From NCBI GenBank assembly GCA_035294245.1, contig DATGLG010000019.1:1-64000 (forward strand): a stretch of 64,000 bases of DNA, given 5' to 3'. Below, piece by piece: positions 10,860 to 20,236 of the stretch (position 1 is its first letter; each line of letters starts with the position of its first letter). This DNA comes from DATGLG01 sp035294245. GTDB lineage: Bacteria > Pseudomonadota > Alphaproteobacteria > JACZXZ01. Made by a program: the position numbers and the translations under genes. The notes under the pieces are model-generated. The model made no database searches and was not told where the DNA came from. It was given only the letters and a program-made list of their open reading frames with translations.

Positions 10860-12002
10860 CTACTCGGCAGCGCTGCGCGGCGCCGCGTCTTGCTTGGCCT
10901 TCTCGGCCTCGATCTCGGCGGCCCGCTTCTCGACCAGCTCGACGAGGTGGCTGACGATCTCCTCGTCGCTGCCGTGCAGCACGTGGTGCTTCTCGCCATT
11001 GATGTAGACCTGGTGCGAGCGCTTGCCGCCGCCGGTCAAGCCGACCATGGTCTCGCGCGCCTCGCCGGGGCCGTTCACCACGCAGCCAATCACCGAGAGG
11101 GTCATGGGCGTGGTGATATGGGCGAGGCGCTGCTCGAGCTTCTCGACCGTGGGGATCACGTTGAAATTCTGGCGCGCGCAGGACGGGCAGGAGACGACGC
11201 TCACGCCGCGATGACGCAGGCCGAGCGACTTCAGGATGTCGAAGCCGACCTTGACCTCCTCGACGGGATCCGCCGAGAGGGAGACGCGAATGGTGTCGCC
11301 GATGCCGGCCCAGAGCAGCGTGCCGATGCCGATCGACGACTTGATCGTGCCGCTGCGCAGGCCCCCGGCCTCGGTGATGCCGAGATGGAGCGGATAGTCG
11401 CAGGCCTCGGCGAGGCCCTGATAGGCGGCGACGGCGAGGAATACATCCGATGCCTTGACGCTGATCTTGAACTCGCGGAAGTCCTCGTCCTCGAGCATCC
11501 TGGCGTGATTGAGCGCGCTCTCGATCAAGGCTTCGGGGCAAGGCTCGCCATAGCGCTCGAGCAACTCCTTCTCCAGGCTGCCGGCATTGACCCCGATGCG
11601 CATCGAGCACCCGTGATCCCGCGCCGCCTTGACGACCTCGCGCACGCGCGCCTGGCCGCCGATATTGCCGGGATTGACGCGCAGGCAGGCGGCGCCCGCC
11701 TTGGCCGCCTCGATGGCCCGCTTGTAGTGGAAATGGATGTCCGCGACGATTGGAACCTTGGCCTCGCGTACGATCGCGGCGAGGGCCGCCGTCGAATCCT
11801 CGTCGGGGCAGGAGACGCGCACGATATCGGCCCCCGCCGCCTCGAGCTGCCGGATCTGGGTGAGGGTCGCCTTGGCATCGGCGGTCAAGGTATTCGTCAT
11901 CGACTGGACGCTGATGGGAGCCCCGCCCCCGACCGCTACCTTGCCCACATGGATCTGGCGGCTCTTGCGCCGCGTGATGTCGCGATAAGGCCGAACGCTC
12001 AT
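10860..12002 (-). CDS. ispG: 4-hydroxy-3-methylbut-2-enyl diphosphate synthase (flavodoxin-type) IspG
   Basis: Carries out the penultimate step of the MEP isoprenoid pathway, converting methylerythritol cyclodiphosphate to HMBPP with a [4Fe-4S] cluster. The cluster cysteines are in VSCPSCARQ and IGCVVNGPGE; the N-terminal TIM-barrel begins IHVGKVAVGGGAPISVQSMT. Start ATG 12002 (MSVRPYRDITRR) is chosen over an ATG 42 bases upstream because a GAGAG sequence precedes it. The C-terminus carries a short Lys/Glu/Ala-rich tail past the catalytic domain. It is directly upstream of hisS; 156 bases separate it from the rodZ-like gene. Confidence 0.96.
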   Translation of the reverse strand: MSVRPYRDITRRKSRQIHVGKVAVGGGAPISVQSMTNTLTADAKATLTQIRQLEAAGADIVRVSCPDEDSTAALAAIVREAKVPIVADIHFHYKRAIEAAKAGAACLRVNPGNIGGQARVREVVKAARDHGCSMRIGVNAGSLEKELLERYGEPCPEALIESALNHARMLEDEDFREFKISVKASDVFLAVAAYQGLAEACDYPLHLGITEAGGLRSGTIKSSIGIGTLLWAGIGDTIRVSLSADPVEEVKVGFDILKSLGLRHRGVSVVSCPSCARQNFNVIPTVEKLEQRLAHITTPMTLSVIGCVVNGPGEARETMVGLTGGGKRSHQVYINGEKHHVLHGSDEEIVSHLVELVEKRAAEIEAEKAKQDAAPRSAAE

Positions 12003-12158
12003 GGCTCTCTCTTGGTCATCGGAACGAGGGGGGTTATAGCGCAAACGCCGACGGCAGGCCAGGGGACCGCCCGATCCGCGCTCTTCATATAGGATCGGCC
12101 GCGCCGCCGCGACAAGCCGGCCGCCTCCGCGGCCAGATCGCCACTTGATTTCCGACAG

Positions 12159-13451
12159 TTACTGCCCGACGGCCGTGCCCGCCGCGAGCCTCGTCGGATC
12201 GAGGGCGATATTGCGACGGACCATCCCCATGGGGCCCAGCGAGGGCGCCGTCTTGCCATCGACGGACACCGTGAGCGCCCCCGCATTGCCCGTCAGGAGC
12301 GTCAAACCGAACTGGTTCGGCACCCGGTAGCTGTCGCCGGGATGGAGAATGCGGGTCCACACCACGTTGTTGTTGCGGTCGCGAATCTGCACCCAGCTGT
12401 CATGGGTGGCGGTCAAGGTGATGCGCGAGCCCGTATTGCTTTCCCCGTAGGCGTGGGATTGCGCGGGCTTAAGGGCCGCGGTCTGCTCGGGCGCCGGCGG
12501 GATGGAGGTTGCCGCATTCGCCGAAGCCACGGGGGCCGCGCTCGCCGGCGCCGCCGGCGCTTCTGCGGTGGCCATGGCGGCCGGGGGCGGCGTCGCCGGA
12601 GCCGGGGGCGCCGCCGGACCGCTCTCCGCGGCAGCCGGCGTCGCAGCCGCGACCGGGGGCGGTGCTGCCGGCGTGGACGCAGCCGCTGCGGCTCCAGCCC
12701 CGGCGGAAGCCGGCGCGGTCGCGGCATTCGGGGCGGAAGCGGGGGCGCTCGATCCCGTCGCGGCGGGCGCGGCGCTGGTCTCCGTGCCCTCCGCCGGCGC
12801 TGCGGCGGCCGGCTGCGAGGCGGCGGAGGCCGTCGCCGGTGCGGCGGTCGCTTCACCCGCGGCGGCGCCGGATGTCGGCGGGGCTGCGGCGGTGCCCGTC
12901 TGGGACTCGGCGCCCGCGGGAGCCGGGGCAGGCGCCGCGGGCGGCTTCGCCGCCTCGGTCGCGAGCTCGGCCGGAACCGGCGGCACGCCTTCGGCCATCG
13001 TCGCGCTGCGGTGATGCCAGTAATACCAGCCGCCATAGGCGGCTCCCGCGAGCACAAGGGCAAGGACCAGCACCGTCCCTCCGGGGAAGCGGCCCTCTGG
13101 CAGCGGCTCGGGGAAGACGAGCGTGGTATGACGGCTCAGCCCTTGGCTTTCCTCCTTGAACAGCCGCACGATCTCCTTGCTGTCGAGGCGCAGATAGTCG
13201 GCATAGGCGCGCACGAACCCGAGGGCATAGGTGGTGCCCGGCAGATCGCCGAAGCGCCCCGCCTCGATGGCTTCGAGATAGGGATAGCGGATGCGCAGCG
13301 CGGCCGCGACCTCGCGCAGATCGAGGCCCATGCTATGACGCCCCTCGCGCAGCATCGCCGCTACGCTGCTCGGCGCAGGGGCGATATGGGGCTCGCGCGG
13401 CGCGCGGCCGTCCTCGATGATCCTGAGGCTGTCCCGCTTCAGCTTGGCCAT
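12159..13451 (-). CDS. RodZ-like helix-turn-helix membrane protein
   Basis: Residues 30-95 form the HTH_25 (RodZ/YfgA) domain (LREGRHSMGLDLREVAAALRI, then GDLPGTTYALGFVRAYADYL). One membrane helix follows at about 124-144, then a roughly 180-residue linker made almost only of Ala, Pro, Ser, Thr and Glu, and a C-terminal DUF4115 beta domain (SWVQIRDRNNNVVWTR). RodZ links MreB to the membrane and sets rod shape; this role is inferred from the architecture and from the usual rodZ-ispG-hisS order. Start ATG 13451. The linker is unusually long and repetitive. Confidence 0.86.
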   Translation of the reverse strand: MAKLKRDSLRIIEDGRAPREPHIAPAPSSVAAMLREGRHSMGLDLREVAAALRIRYPYLEAIEAGRFGDLPGTTYALGFVRAYADYLRLDSKEIVRLFKEESQGLSRHTTLVFPEPLPEGRFPGGTVLVLALVLAGAAYGGWYYWHHRSATMAEGVPPVPAELATEAAKPPAAPAPAPAGAESQTGTAAAPPTSGAAAGEATAAPATASAASQPAAAAPAEGTETSAAPAATGSSAPASAPNAATAPASAGAGAAAAASTPAAPPPVAAATPAAAESGPAAPPAPATPPPAAMATAEAPAAPASAAPVASANAATSIPPAPEQTAALKPAQSHAYGESNTGSRITLTATHDSWVQIRDRNNNVVWTRILHPGDSYRVPNQFGLTLLTGNAGALTVSVDGKTAPSLGPMGMVRRNIALDPTRLAAGTAVGQ

Positions 13452-13547
13452 GCCTGCTCTTCCCCCCGGGCGCAATCGCGACGATACGTCGCGGCCGTTC
13501 CCCGGCAACCCTAAGCTCTAGCAAAAAGGCCGGTCATCAACAACGGC

Positions 13548-15815
13548 TTAGATCGCAATGCCATGATCGACCGCATAGTCGTGGAGCTTGGCCCGGACGG
13601 AGTGCCCGGGAAGGCCGATCAGCGTCTCGAGATAGGTGGCAAGCGGACGCACGGCGAGGCTGCGGATCATCATCTTGATCGGCCCGATGGCAGGCGGCGA
13701 GACCGACAGGCTGCGCAGGCCGAGGCCGATCAAGGCCATCGCCTCGAGGGGATGGGAGCCGGCCTCGCCGCACAGGCTGACGGCAGCACCACGCGCCGCG
13801 CAATCGGCGATCACCCGCCGGAGCATGGCGAGCACTGGCGGCGACAGGAGATCATAGCGATCGGCGAGGCGCGGGTTGGTGCGGTCCGTCGCGAAGAGGA
13901 ATTGCAGGAGGTCGTTGCTGCCGATGGAGACGAAATCGACGCGCTCGAGGAGCGTCGGGAGCTGCCAGACGAGCGAAGGCACCTCCAGCATCGCGCCGAG
14001 CTTGAGTTCCGCCGGAGGAGGCGTGCCCGCGGCGACCTGGCGCTCGTATTCGAGCTTAAGGACGGCGCGGGCGGCGTCGAACTCCGCCACCTCGGCGATC
14101 ATCGGGAACATGATATGGAGCGGGCGCCCGGCCGCGGCGCGGATGAGGGCGCGGAGCTGCTGGCGCAGCATCGCCGGCCGGTCAAGCCCGATGCGGATGG
14201 CGCGCCAGCCCATGGCCGGATTCTCCTCGTGACCGTCGGGGAGATAGGGGAGCCCCTTGTCGCCGCCGATATCGAGGGTGCGGAAGATGACCGGCTTGCC
14301 GCGCGCGAGATCGAGGACACGGCCGTAAATCTGCGCCTGCTCGTCGACGGTGGGGAAGCTCGCGCGCATCATGAAAGGCAGCTCGGTGCGGTAGAGGCCG
14401 ATGCCGTCCGCCCCGGTCTCGTGCAGATGGGGCATATCGATGAGGAGCCCGGCATTGAGGTGCAGCGCCACGCGCTCGCCGTCGCGCGTTACGGCGGGAA
14501 GGTCGCGCGCCGCGGCATAGCTCGCCGCGCGCTCGGCGCTCAGCCGCACGCTCTCGCTGAAGCTCTGCTGCACGTCTTCGCCGGGGCGCACGAAGACCAC
14601 GCCGCGCTCGCCATCGACGATAAGCGGATCGAGCATGTCGATCTTGCTGAAGGCGTCGCGCACCCGGCCGACCACGGGAATGGCGAGGGCTCGCGCGATG
14701 ATGGCGACGTGGGAGGTGGGTGCTCCCTCCTCGAGCACCAGGCCGCGCAGCTTGGCGCGATCGTAGTCGAGGAGCTCGGCCGGACCCATGTCGCGCGCCA
14801 CGACCACGATGTCGTCGGGCAGCTCGGCCGGCTTGGGCTGCTCGTCCTCGGCACCGAGATGGAGGAGGAGCCGATCGGTCAACTCGTTGAGCTCGCCGAG
14901 CCGCTCGCGGAAGAAAGGATCGGCGACTTGCGCCATGCGCGCGCGGGTGTCGTTCTGCACCTTCTGCACGGCCGCCTCGGCGGAGAGCCCGGTCTGGATC
15001 GCCTCGCGCACCCGCCGCGTCCAGCCTCGATCGCCGATCACCATGCGGTAGGTCTCGAGGATCTCGCGATGCTCGCCATGGGCCATGTCGGCGGAGGCGA
15101 GCATGGTATCGAGGGCGCTTTTCAGCTCGCCGAGCGCCGTTTCCAGCCGCGCGAGCTCGGTCTGGGGGTCCTCGGCGATAACGCGGCGCACGGCGATACG
15201 TCGGTGATGCAGGAGCGCCTGGCCGATGCCGATTCCGGCATTGATGCGCATGCCGTCGAGGCGCACCGGGAGAAGCGCGATGCCGTCGGTCGGCGCCAGC
15301 TCGGAGGCGCCGACGAGCTCGCCCGTCGCCAGGGTCTCGGCGAGGACCATCGCCACCGTCTCGAGGATCTCGACCTCCTCCTCGGTGTAATGGCGTTGGG
15401 TGCGGTTCTGCACGACGAGGACGCCGAGCACCCGGCCGTCCCGCAGGATCGGAACACCCACGAGGGAGTGATAGATCTCCTCGCCCGTCTCGGGCCGAAA
15501 GGCGAACTTGGGGTGATGCTGCGCATCGGCCAAGGCGAGCGGCCGCGCATAGGCGGCGATGTCGCCGACGAGACCCTCCCCCACCCTGAGGCGGGTGCGA
15601 TGCACCGCCTCGCGCTTGAGCCCCTCGGTCGCGAAGAGCTCCAGCACCTCGCCGGCGCGCATCACATAGATCGAGCAGACCTCGGCGACGATGTCGGCCG
15701 CGATGACGCGCACGATCTGGTCGAGCCGGGCCTGAGCCGACCCTCCCGCAGCCATGATGTCGCGCAAGCGCCGCAATAACCTGCGCGCCCCGACCCAACT
15801 GATCGGCTCTTGCAT
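13548..15815 (-). CDS. ptsP: Phosphoenolpyruvate--protein phosphotransferase PtsP (nitrogen PTS enzyme I)
   Basis: Transfers phosphate from phosphoenolpyruvate to the NPr protein of the regulatory nitrogen PTS. An N-terminal GAF domain (about 1-150) distinguishes it from sugar enzyme I and may sense glutamine or 2-oxoglutarate. The phosphorylated histidine is in APTSHVAIIARAL (near residue 367). The C-terminal PEP-binding barrel has IGSNDLLQF and SLCGEAGSHP. Length 755 is typical. The ATG overlaps the upstream nitronate monooxygenase stop by one base (TGATG). NPr and EIIA-Ntr genes are not in the window. Confidence 0.95.
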   Translation of the reverse strand: MQEPISWVGARRLLRRLRDIMAAGGSAQARLDQIVRVIAADIVAEVCSIYVMRAGEVLELFATEGLKREAVHRTRLRVGEGLVGDIAAYARPLALADAQHHPKFAFRPETGEEIYHSLVGVPILRDGRVLGVLVVQNRTQRHYTEEEVEILETVAMVLAETLATGELVGASELAPTDGIALLPVRLDGMRINAGIGIGQALLHHRRIAVRRVIAEDPQTELARLETALGELKSALDTMLASADMAHGEHREILETYRMVIGDRGWTRRVREAIQTGLSAEAAVQKVQNDTRARMAQVADPFFRERLGELNELTDRLLLHLGAEDEQPKPAELPDDIVVVARDMGPAELLDYDRAKLRGLVLEEGAPTSHVAIIARALAIPVVGRVRDAFSKIDMLDPLIVDGERGVVFVRPGEDVQQSFSESVRLSAERAASYAAARDLPAVTRDGERVALHLNAGLLIDMPHLHETGADGIGLYRTELPFMMRASFPTVDEQAQIYGRVLDLARGKPVIFRTLDIGGDKGLPYLPDGHEENPAMGWRAIRIGLDRPAMLRQQLRALIRAAAGRPLHIMFPMIAEVAEFDAARAVLKLEYERQVAAGTPPPAELKLGAMLEVPSLVWQLPTLLERVDFVSIGSNDLLQFLFATDRTNPRLADRYDLLSPPVLAMLRRVIADCAARGAAVSLCGEAGSHPLEAMALIGLGLRSLSVSPPAIGPIKMMIRSLAVRPLATYLETLIGLPGHSVRAKLHDYAVDHGIAI

Positions 15816-16852
15816 CAGTCTGCGGCTCCGCGCCGCTCCCTTGCCATCAGCGCCGCGAGCGCCTGACCGACGAGCTCCTCGATGATCTCCGCCGTCGCCT
15901 GCTCGCGCGTCACCATTCCCACGCTCTGCCCGGCCATGAGCGAGCCGGTCTCGACATCGCCGTCGATGACGCCGCGGCGCAGCGCGCCCGCCCAGAAATG
16001 CTCGATCTCGAGCTGCGCCGCCTCCTTATCGAGCTCGCCGCGATTGTAGCGCGCGATGACGTCGCGCTGGGTCTCGAGAAAGCGCTCGGTGGCCTTGTTG
16101 ACGATGGCGCGCACCGGGATGACGGGAAAGCGGGGATCGAGCTGCACCGAGGGCATGGCGTCGCGGGCGTCGGCGCGCAGAAAGGCCTTCTTGAAATTGG
16201 GATGGGCGATCGACTCGCGGGCGCAGACGAAGCGGGTGCCGAGCTGGCAGCCCGCCGCCCCCATCTCGAGATAGGCGAGGACCGCCTCGCCGCGCCCGAT
16301 TCCGCCGGCGACGAAGACCGGCACCTCGCGGATCACCGGCAGGATCTCCTGCGCCAGCACCGAGGTGGAGACGGCGCCGATATGGCCGCCCGCCTCGGCC
16401 CCCTCGACGACGAGGCCGTCAACACCCATGCGCACCAGCTTCTTGGCGATGGCGAGGGCCGGGGCGAAGGCCATCGTCTTGGCGCCGGCCGCCTTCACCT
16501 TGCGCAGAAGGGTGCCGCTCGGCATCCCCCCCGCGAAGACGACGTGTCCGACCTGTCCGGCGATGCAGGCATCGGCGAGGGCCTCGAGGGCCGGGTGCAT
16601 GACGATGAGGTTGACGCCGAAAGGTCGCGCAGTGAGCGCGCGCGTCGCCGCGATCTCGTCGGCGAGCTGCTCGGGCGACATGGCGCCGCAGGCGATGACG
16701 CCGAAGCCGCCGGCATTGGAGATGGCGGCGACGAGATGCCGCTCGGAGACCCAGGTCATGGCCCCGCCCATGATCGCCTGCGGGCAGCCGAGGAACTCGG
16801 TGCCGCGCTGCCACAGCTGATCGAGGCGCCGCCGGGCGCTCGCGAGGTCCAT
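15815..16852 (-). CDS. Nitronate monooxygenase family FMN protein
   Basis: A TIM-barrel flavoprotein of the 2-nitropropane dioxygenase/FabK superfamily. Visible are AIMGGAMTWVSERHLVAAISNAGGFG, VNLIV, the conserved GAEAGGHIG with the presumed catalytic His, FVAGGIGRGEAV, and GCQLGTRFV. It probably oxidises nitronates with FMN and oxygen; a trans-2-enoyl-ACP reductase (FabK-like) role cannot be excluded from sequence alone. It lies four bases after lysC and overlaps ptsP by one base, so it is inside that operon, although no functional link with either neighbour is evident. Confidence 0.82.
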   Translation of the reverse strand: MDLASARRRLDQLWQRGTEFLGCPQAIMGGAMTWVSERHLVAAISNAGGFGVIACGAMSPEQLADEIAATRALTARPFGVNLIVMHPALEALADACIAGQVGHVVFAGGMPSGTLLRKVKAAGAKTMAFAPALAIAKKLVRMGVDGLVVEGAEAGGHIGAVSTSVLAQEILPVIREVPVFVAGGIGRGEAVLAYLEMGAAGCQLGTRFVCARESIAHPNFKKAFLRADARDAMPSVQLDPRFPVIPVRAIVNKATERFLETQRDVIARYNRGELDKEAAQLEIEHFWAGALRRGVIDGDVETGSLMAGQSVGMVTREQATAEIIEELVGQALAALMARERRGAAD

Positions 16853-16856
16853 GGGG

Positions 16857-18077
16857 TCAGGCGGCGTCCAGGCCGTAGGCCGTGTGGAGCGCGCGCAGAG
16901 CCAGCTCGGTGTATTTCTCGTCGATGAGCACGCTCACCTTGATTTCCGAGGTGGAGATGACCTGGATGTTGATGCCCTCCTTCGAGAGCGCCTGGAACAT
17001 GCGCTGGGCAATGCCGGCGTGGCTGCGCATGCCGACGCCGATCACCGACACCTTCACGACATTGGCATCGGGGACGAGGCGCTCATAGCCGAGCGCCTCG
17101 CGCTGCGCCTCAAGCACCTTCACGGCCTGGCCGAGATCGCCCTTGGCGACGGTGAAGGTGAGGTCGGTCGTCTTGCCGTCGTCGGAAGAGCTCTGGACGA
17201 TCATGTCCACGTTGATGTTGGCCTCGGCGAGGGGGCCGAAGATGCCGGCGGCGACACCCGGGCGGTCGGCGACGCGGGCCAGAGTGATCTTGGCCTCGTT
17301 GCGGTTGTAGGTGAGCCCGCTGACGACTGCTTGTTCCACGATCTCGTCCTCGTCCACGACCAGGGTGCCTGGCTCGTTGTTGAAGCTGGAGACGACCTGG
17401 AGCCGCACGCGATGCTTCATCGCCATCTCGACGGCGCGGGTCTGCAGCACCTTGGCCCCGAGCGAGGCCATCTCCAGCATTTCCTCGTAAGTGATTCTAT
17501 CGAGCTTGCGCGCCTTCGCAACGATGCGCGGGTCGGCGGTGTAGATGCCCTCGACATCCTTGAGGATGTCGCAGCGATCGGCGGCAAGGGCCGCGGCCAA
17601 GGCCACCGCCGAGGTGTCGGAGCCGCCGCGACCGAGCGTGGTGATGCGGCCGTCGGAGCCCAGGCCCTGGAAGCCGGCAACCACGGCGACCTGGCCCTGC
17701 TCGAGGCGGCGGATGAGCTCGCTGCCGTCGATGCCGTCAATGCGCGCCTTGCCGTGAACGTTGTCGGTACGCAGCGGGATCTGCCAGCCGAGCCAGGAGC
17801 GCGCCTGCACGCCGATGTCCTGAAGGGCGATGGCGAGGAGCCCCGCGGTCACCTGCTCGCCGGAGGAGACGACGACGTCGTATTCGCGCGCGTCGTGAAG
17901 CGGGGCCGTCTTCTCGGTGAGAGCGACGAGCTTGTCGGTCTCCCCGGCCATGGCGGAGACCACCACCGCGACCTGGTGGCCGTCATCGACCTCGGCCTTC
18001 ACGCGGCGCGCCACATGCTTGATGCGCTCGATATCGGCGACAGAGGTTCCGCCGTATTTCTGGACGATTCGCGCCAT
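16857..18077 (-). CDS. lysC: Aspartate kinase
   Basis: Phosphorylates aspartate, the first step to lysine, threonine, methionine and diaminopimelate. The kinase domain begins MARIVQKYGGTSV and contains GFQG and RGGSDTSAVALAAAL; two ACT domains for feedback control occupy about residues 265-406 (VSVIGVGMRSHAGIAQ). Length 406 matches the alphaproteobacterial form. ATG 18077 has GGGGTGG six bases upstream; the ATG at 18083 would lie too close to it. It is the first gene of the minus-strand convoy and is divergent from ubiG. Confidence 0.96.
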   Translation of the reverse strand: MARIVQKYGGTSVADIERIKHVARRVKAEVDDGHQVAVVVSAMAGETDKLVALTEKTAPLHDAREYDVVVSSGEQVTAGLLAIALQDIGVQARSWLGWQIPLRTDNVHGKARIDGIDGSELIRRLEQGQVAVVAGFQGLGSDGRITTLGRGGSDTSAVALAAALAADRCDILKDVEGIYTADPRIVAKARKLDRITYEEMLEMASLGAKVLQTRAVEMAMKHRVRLQVVSSFNNEPGTLVVDEDEIVEQAVVSGLTYNRNEAKITLARVADRPGVAAGIFGPLAEANINVDMIVQSSSDDGKTTDLTFTVAKGDLGQAVKVLEAQREALGYERLVPDANVVKVSVIGVGMRSHAGIAQRMFQALSKEGINIQVISTSEIKVSVLIDEKYTELALRALHTAYGLDAA

Positions 18078-18255
18078 GAGCATCCACCCCGCCGCTCTCG
18101 TACTCGCTCGGACGACGGGCACCAGTTGGGGTTGTCTTATGTAGTCGGGTTGCCGCCGGAAGGGCGCGTATTCATACTGAATTTGCGGCGGCGGGCGCAA
18201 GGCCCGCGCGCGGCGAGGATAGCGCGCGGCAGACGGGATGAACGGAGGCGCGAGC

Positions 18256-19041
18256 ATGGTGGAGATGGAGCAGGAGCAAGTTGCGGCCGCCACAGCCGGT
18301 CCCGCCGCGCCGAGTATCGATGCCGACGAGGTCGCCCGCTTCGCCGCGATGGCCGACGCCTGGTGGGATGCGGACGGCAAGTTCCGTCCGCTCCACAAGC
18401 TCAATCCCCTGCGCATTGCCTATATCCGCGACAAGGCCTGCGCCCATTTCGGCCGCGACCCCAAGGCCGAGCAGCCGCTCGCCGGGCTCGCCCTCCTCGA
18501 TATCGGCTGCGGCGGCGGTCTTCTGGCGGAGCCGATGGCGCGGCTCGGCGCGCGCGTTACCGCGATCGACGCCGCCGAGCAGAATATCGGCGTCGCCCGC
18601 CTCCACGCGGCGGAAAGCGGCCTCGCCATCGATTACCGGGCCGAGAGCGCCGAGGCGCTCGCCGCCGCGGGCCAGCGCTTCGATGTGATCGTCAATATGG
18701 AGGTCGTCGAGCATGTCGCCGATCTTCCCGCCTTTCTCGCTGCCTGCGCGACGCTGCTCAAGCCCGGTGGCATCATGACGATTGCCACTCTCAATCGGAC
18801 GCCGAAGAGCTTCGCCCTTGCCGTGGTCGGCGCCGAATATGTGCTGCGCTGGCTGCCGCGGGGCACCCATGACTGGCGCAAATTCCTCCGCCCCTCGGAG
18901 CTTGCCCGCGCGCTGCGGGCGCAAGGGATGGTGGTCACGGCCTTGACGGGCGTTACTTACAGCTTACTGACCGATCGCTTCGCCTTGAGCGACGACCTCT
19001 CGGTCAATTACATGGCGGTGGCGGAGAAGCGCGACGCGTGA
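18256..19041 (+). CDS. ubiG: Bifunctional ubiquinone biosynthesis O-methyltransferase UbiG
   Basis: A SAM-dependent methyltransferase for both O-methylations of ubiquinone biosynthesis. The typical N-terminal motif AWWDADGKFRPLHKLNPLRI is present, then SAM motif I LLDIGCGGGLLAEP, NMEVVEHV, and the post-motif GTHDWRKFLRPSEL. ATG 18238 is an in-frame alternative, but GGAGG at 18244-18248 is seven bases from ATG 18256, so that start is preferred (261 residues). It is divergent from lysC and convergent with the DUF1178 gene, a pairing usual in alphaproteobacteria. Confidence 0.95.
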   Translation: MVEMEQEQVAAATAGPAAPSIDADEVARFAAMADAWWDADGKFRPLHKLNPLRIAYIRDKACAHFGRDPKAEQPLAGLALLDIGCGGGLLAEPMARLGARVTAIDAAEQNIGVARLHAAESGLAIDYRAESAEALAAAGQRFDVIVNMEVVEHVADLPAFLAACATLLKPGGIMTIATLNRTPKSFALAVVGAEYVLRWLPRGTHDWRKFLRPSELARALRAQGMVVTALTGVTYSLLTDRFALSDDLSVNYMAVAEKRDA

Positions 19042-19062
19042 GGCGACGGCTCAAGCGTCGCC
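19042..19062. terminator. Hairpin at the convergent ubiG/DUF1178 ends
   Basis: GGCGACG (19042-19048) and CGTCGCC (19056-19062) form a perfect 7-bp stem around the loop GCTCAAG. It starts right after the ubiG stop, and the DUF1178 stop codon lies in the loop. It could work on both strands, but no T-run follows, so its role as a terminator is uncertain. Confidence 0.4.
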
Positions 19063-19482
19063 GCGACGGATCCAGGGAATGCGCTGGAACTCGATCCCTT
19101 CGGCGGTGAGGCTGCGCGCATCCTCCTCGCTCGCCTCGCCATAGATGTGGCGCCGCTCGACCTCGCCGTAATGGATCTTGCGCGCCTCCTCGGCGAAGCG
19201 CTCACCGACATAGTCGCAATTCGCCTCAACTTGCGCGCGCAGCGCTTCGAGCGCCTTGCGGGCCGCGACGGCCCGAGGATCGGCGGCCGCGGACGGTTGC
19301 GGCTCCGCCTCCCCCCGCTGCCGCGCCAAGCGGGGCGCCATCGGCGACTTGCTCACCCTGGTGCTCCCGCAGTCGGGGCAGGCTATGGCACGCTTCTTGC
19401 GCTGAGTGTCATAGGCGGCGCTGTCGCGGAACCAGGCCTCGAATTCGTGGTGCCGCACACATTTGAGACGGTAGAGGATCAT
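19051..19482 (-). CDS. DUF1178 family protein
   Basis: A 143-residue protein with the family start MILYRLKCVRHHEFEAWFRDS and a CPDCGSTRV zinc-ribbon-like pair; another cysteine lies in the first strand (LKC). The middle is a charged linker and the C-terminus contains YVGERFAEEARKIHYGE and RHIYGEAS, both family hallmarks. The function is unknown. It commonly sits beside ubiG, nit and grxC, as in this window. It converges on ubiG with a nine-base gap. Confidence 0.9.
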   Translation of the reverse strand: MILYRLKCVRHHEFEAWFRDSAAYDTQRKKRAIACPDCGSTRVSKSPMAPRLARQRGEAEPQPSAAADPRAVAARKALEALRAQVEANCDYVGERFAEEARKIHYGEVERRHIYGEASEEDARSLTAEGIEFQRIPWIRRGDA

Positions 19483-19570
19483 CTGATGCGCCTATGGACC
19501 CTATCGACACCATGCCAGACTGCCGCCGCTAAAACCTCTTTAATATAGGGCTTTGTCGAGGGATTCAAAC

Positions 19571-20164
19571 ATGAACCACCACCGCGCGCCTGGCGCCCCG
19601 CCCTCGCCCTGGATCCGCCGTTTCGCCCCTCTCATCGCCTCCGGCAGAGCCGTTCTCGACCTTGCCTGCGGCGACGGTCGACACATCCGCTTCTTTCGGG
19701 CTCGCGGCCATCCGGTGACCGCGGTCGATATCGACCTCGCCGGTGTCACGGATCTCGCCGGCGAGCCCGGCATTGAGCTGCTCGCGGCCGATCTCGAAGC
19801 CGGCCCGTGGCCCTTGACCGGTCGGCGCTTCGCCGCGGTGGTGGTGACGAACTATCTGTGGCGCCCGCTTTTCCCCGATCTCCTGGCCGCGCTGGCGCCG
19901 GGCGGCGTCCTTCTCTACGAGACCTTCGCCCGGGGCAATGCGCGCTTCGGTCGCCCGGCCAATCCGGATCATCTGCTGAGGCCCGGCGAGCTTCTCGAGC
20001 GGGTGAGCGGCCGGCTCCACGTGGTCGCCTTCGAGCACGGCATCGTGGCGACGCCGCGCCAGGCGGCCGTTCAGCGCCTCTGCGCCGTCAACGGCCTCAC
20101 CGACCCGGATGGCCTCACGCCTCTACCGCCGCAAGTCGAGGAAGACCGCGCCCGCGACGCTTAA
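19571..20164 (+). CDS. Class I SAM-dependent methyltransferase
   Basis: A 197-residue Rossmann methyltransferase. SAM motif I is VLDLACGDGRHIRFF, followed by acidic VDID, then DLEAGPWPL, and a motif IV-like VVVTNYLWRP. The substrate is unknown; the architecture resembles small TehB/UbiE-like enzymes. A TTG at 19553 is in frame, but ATG 19571 with GAGGG nine bases upstream is more likely. It is divergent from the DUF1178 gene across 88 bases. A GC-rich hairpin lies downstream. Confidence 0.82.
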   Translation: MNHHRAPGAPPSPWIRRFAPLIASGRAVLDLACGDGRHIRFFRARGHPVTAVDIDLAGVTDLAGEPGIELLAADLEAGPWPLTGRRFAAVVVTNYLWRPLFPDLLAALAPGGVLLYETFARGNARFGRPANPDHLLRPGELLERVSGRLHVVAFEHGIVATPRQAAVQRLCAVNGLTDPDGLTPLPPQVEEDRARDA

Positions 20165-20213
20165 TACGAGATTCTCACGTAGAACGCGACTATTCTACAG
20201 TTTCAACTTGCGT

Positions 20214-20236
20214 CCCGCCCGGGGGCGGGCTTTAAT
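20214..20236 (+). terminator. GC hairpin after the methyltransferase gene
   Basis: CCCGCC (20214-20219) pairs with GGCGGG (20224-20229) around a four-base loop, followed by CTTTAAT. It lies 50 bases after the stop at 20164 and before the peroxiredoxin gene. The T-tract is short, so efficiency is uncertain. Confidence 0.45.

Noticed and set aside
13563..15779. A long plus-strand frame opposite ptsP
   Set aside because: Low-complexity His/Arg/Glu-rich translation with no motif; ptsP is intact on the minus strand.
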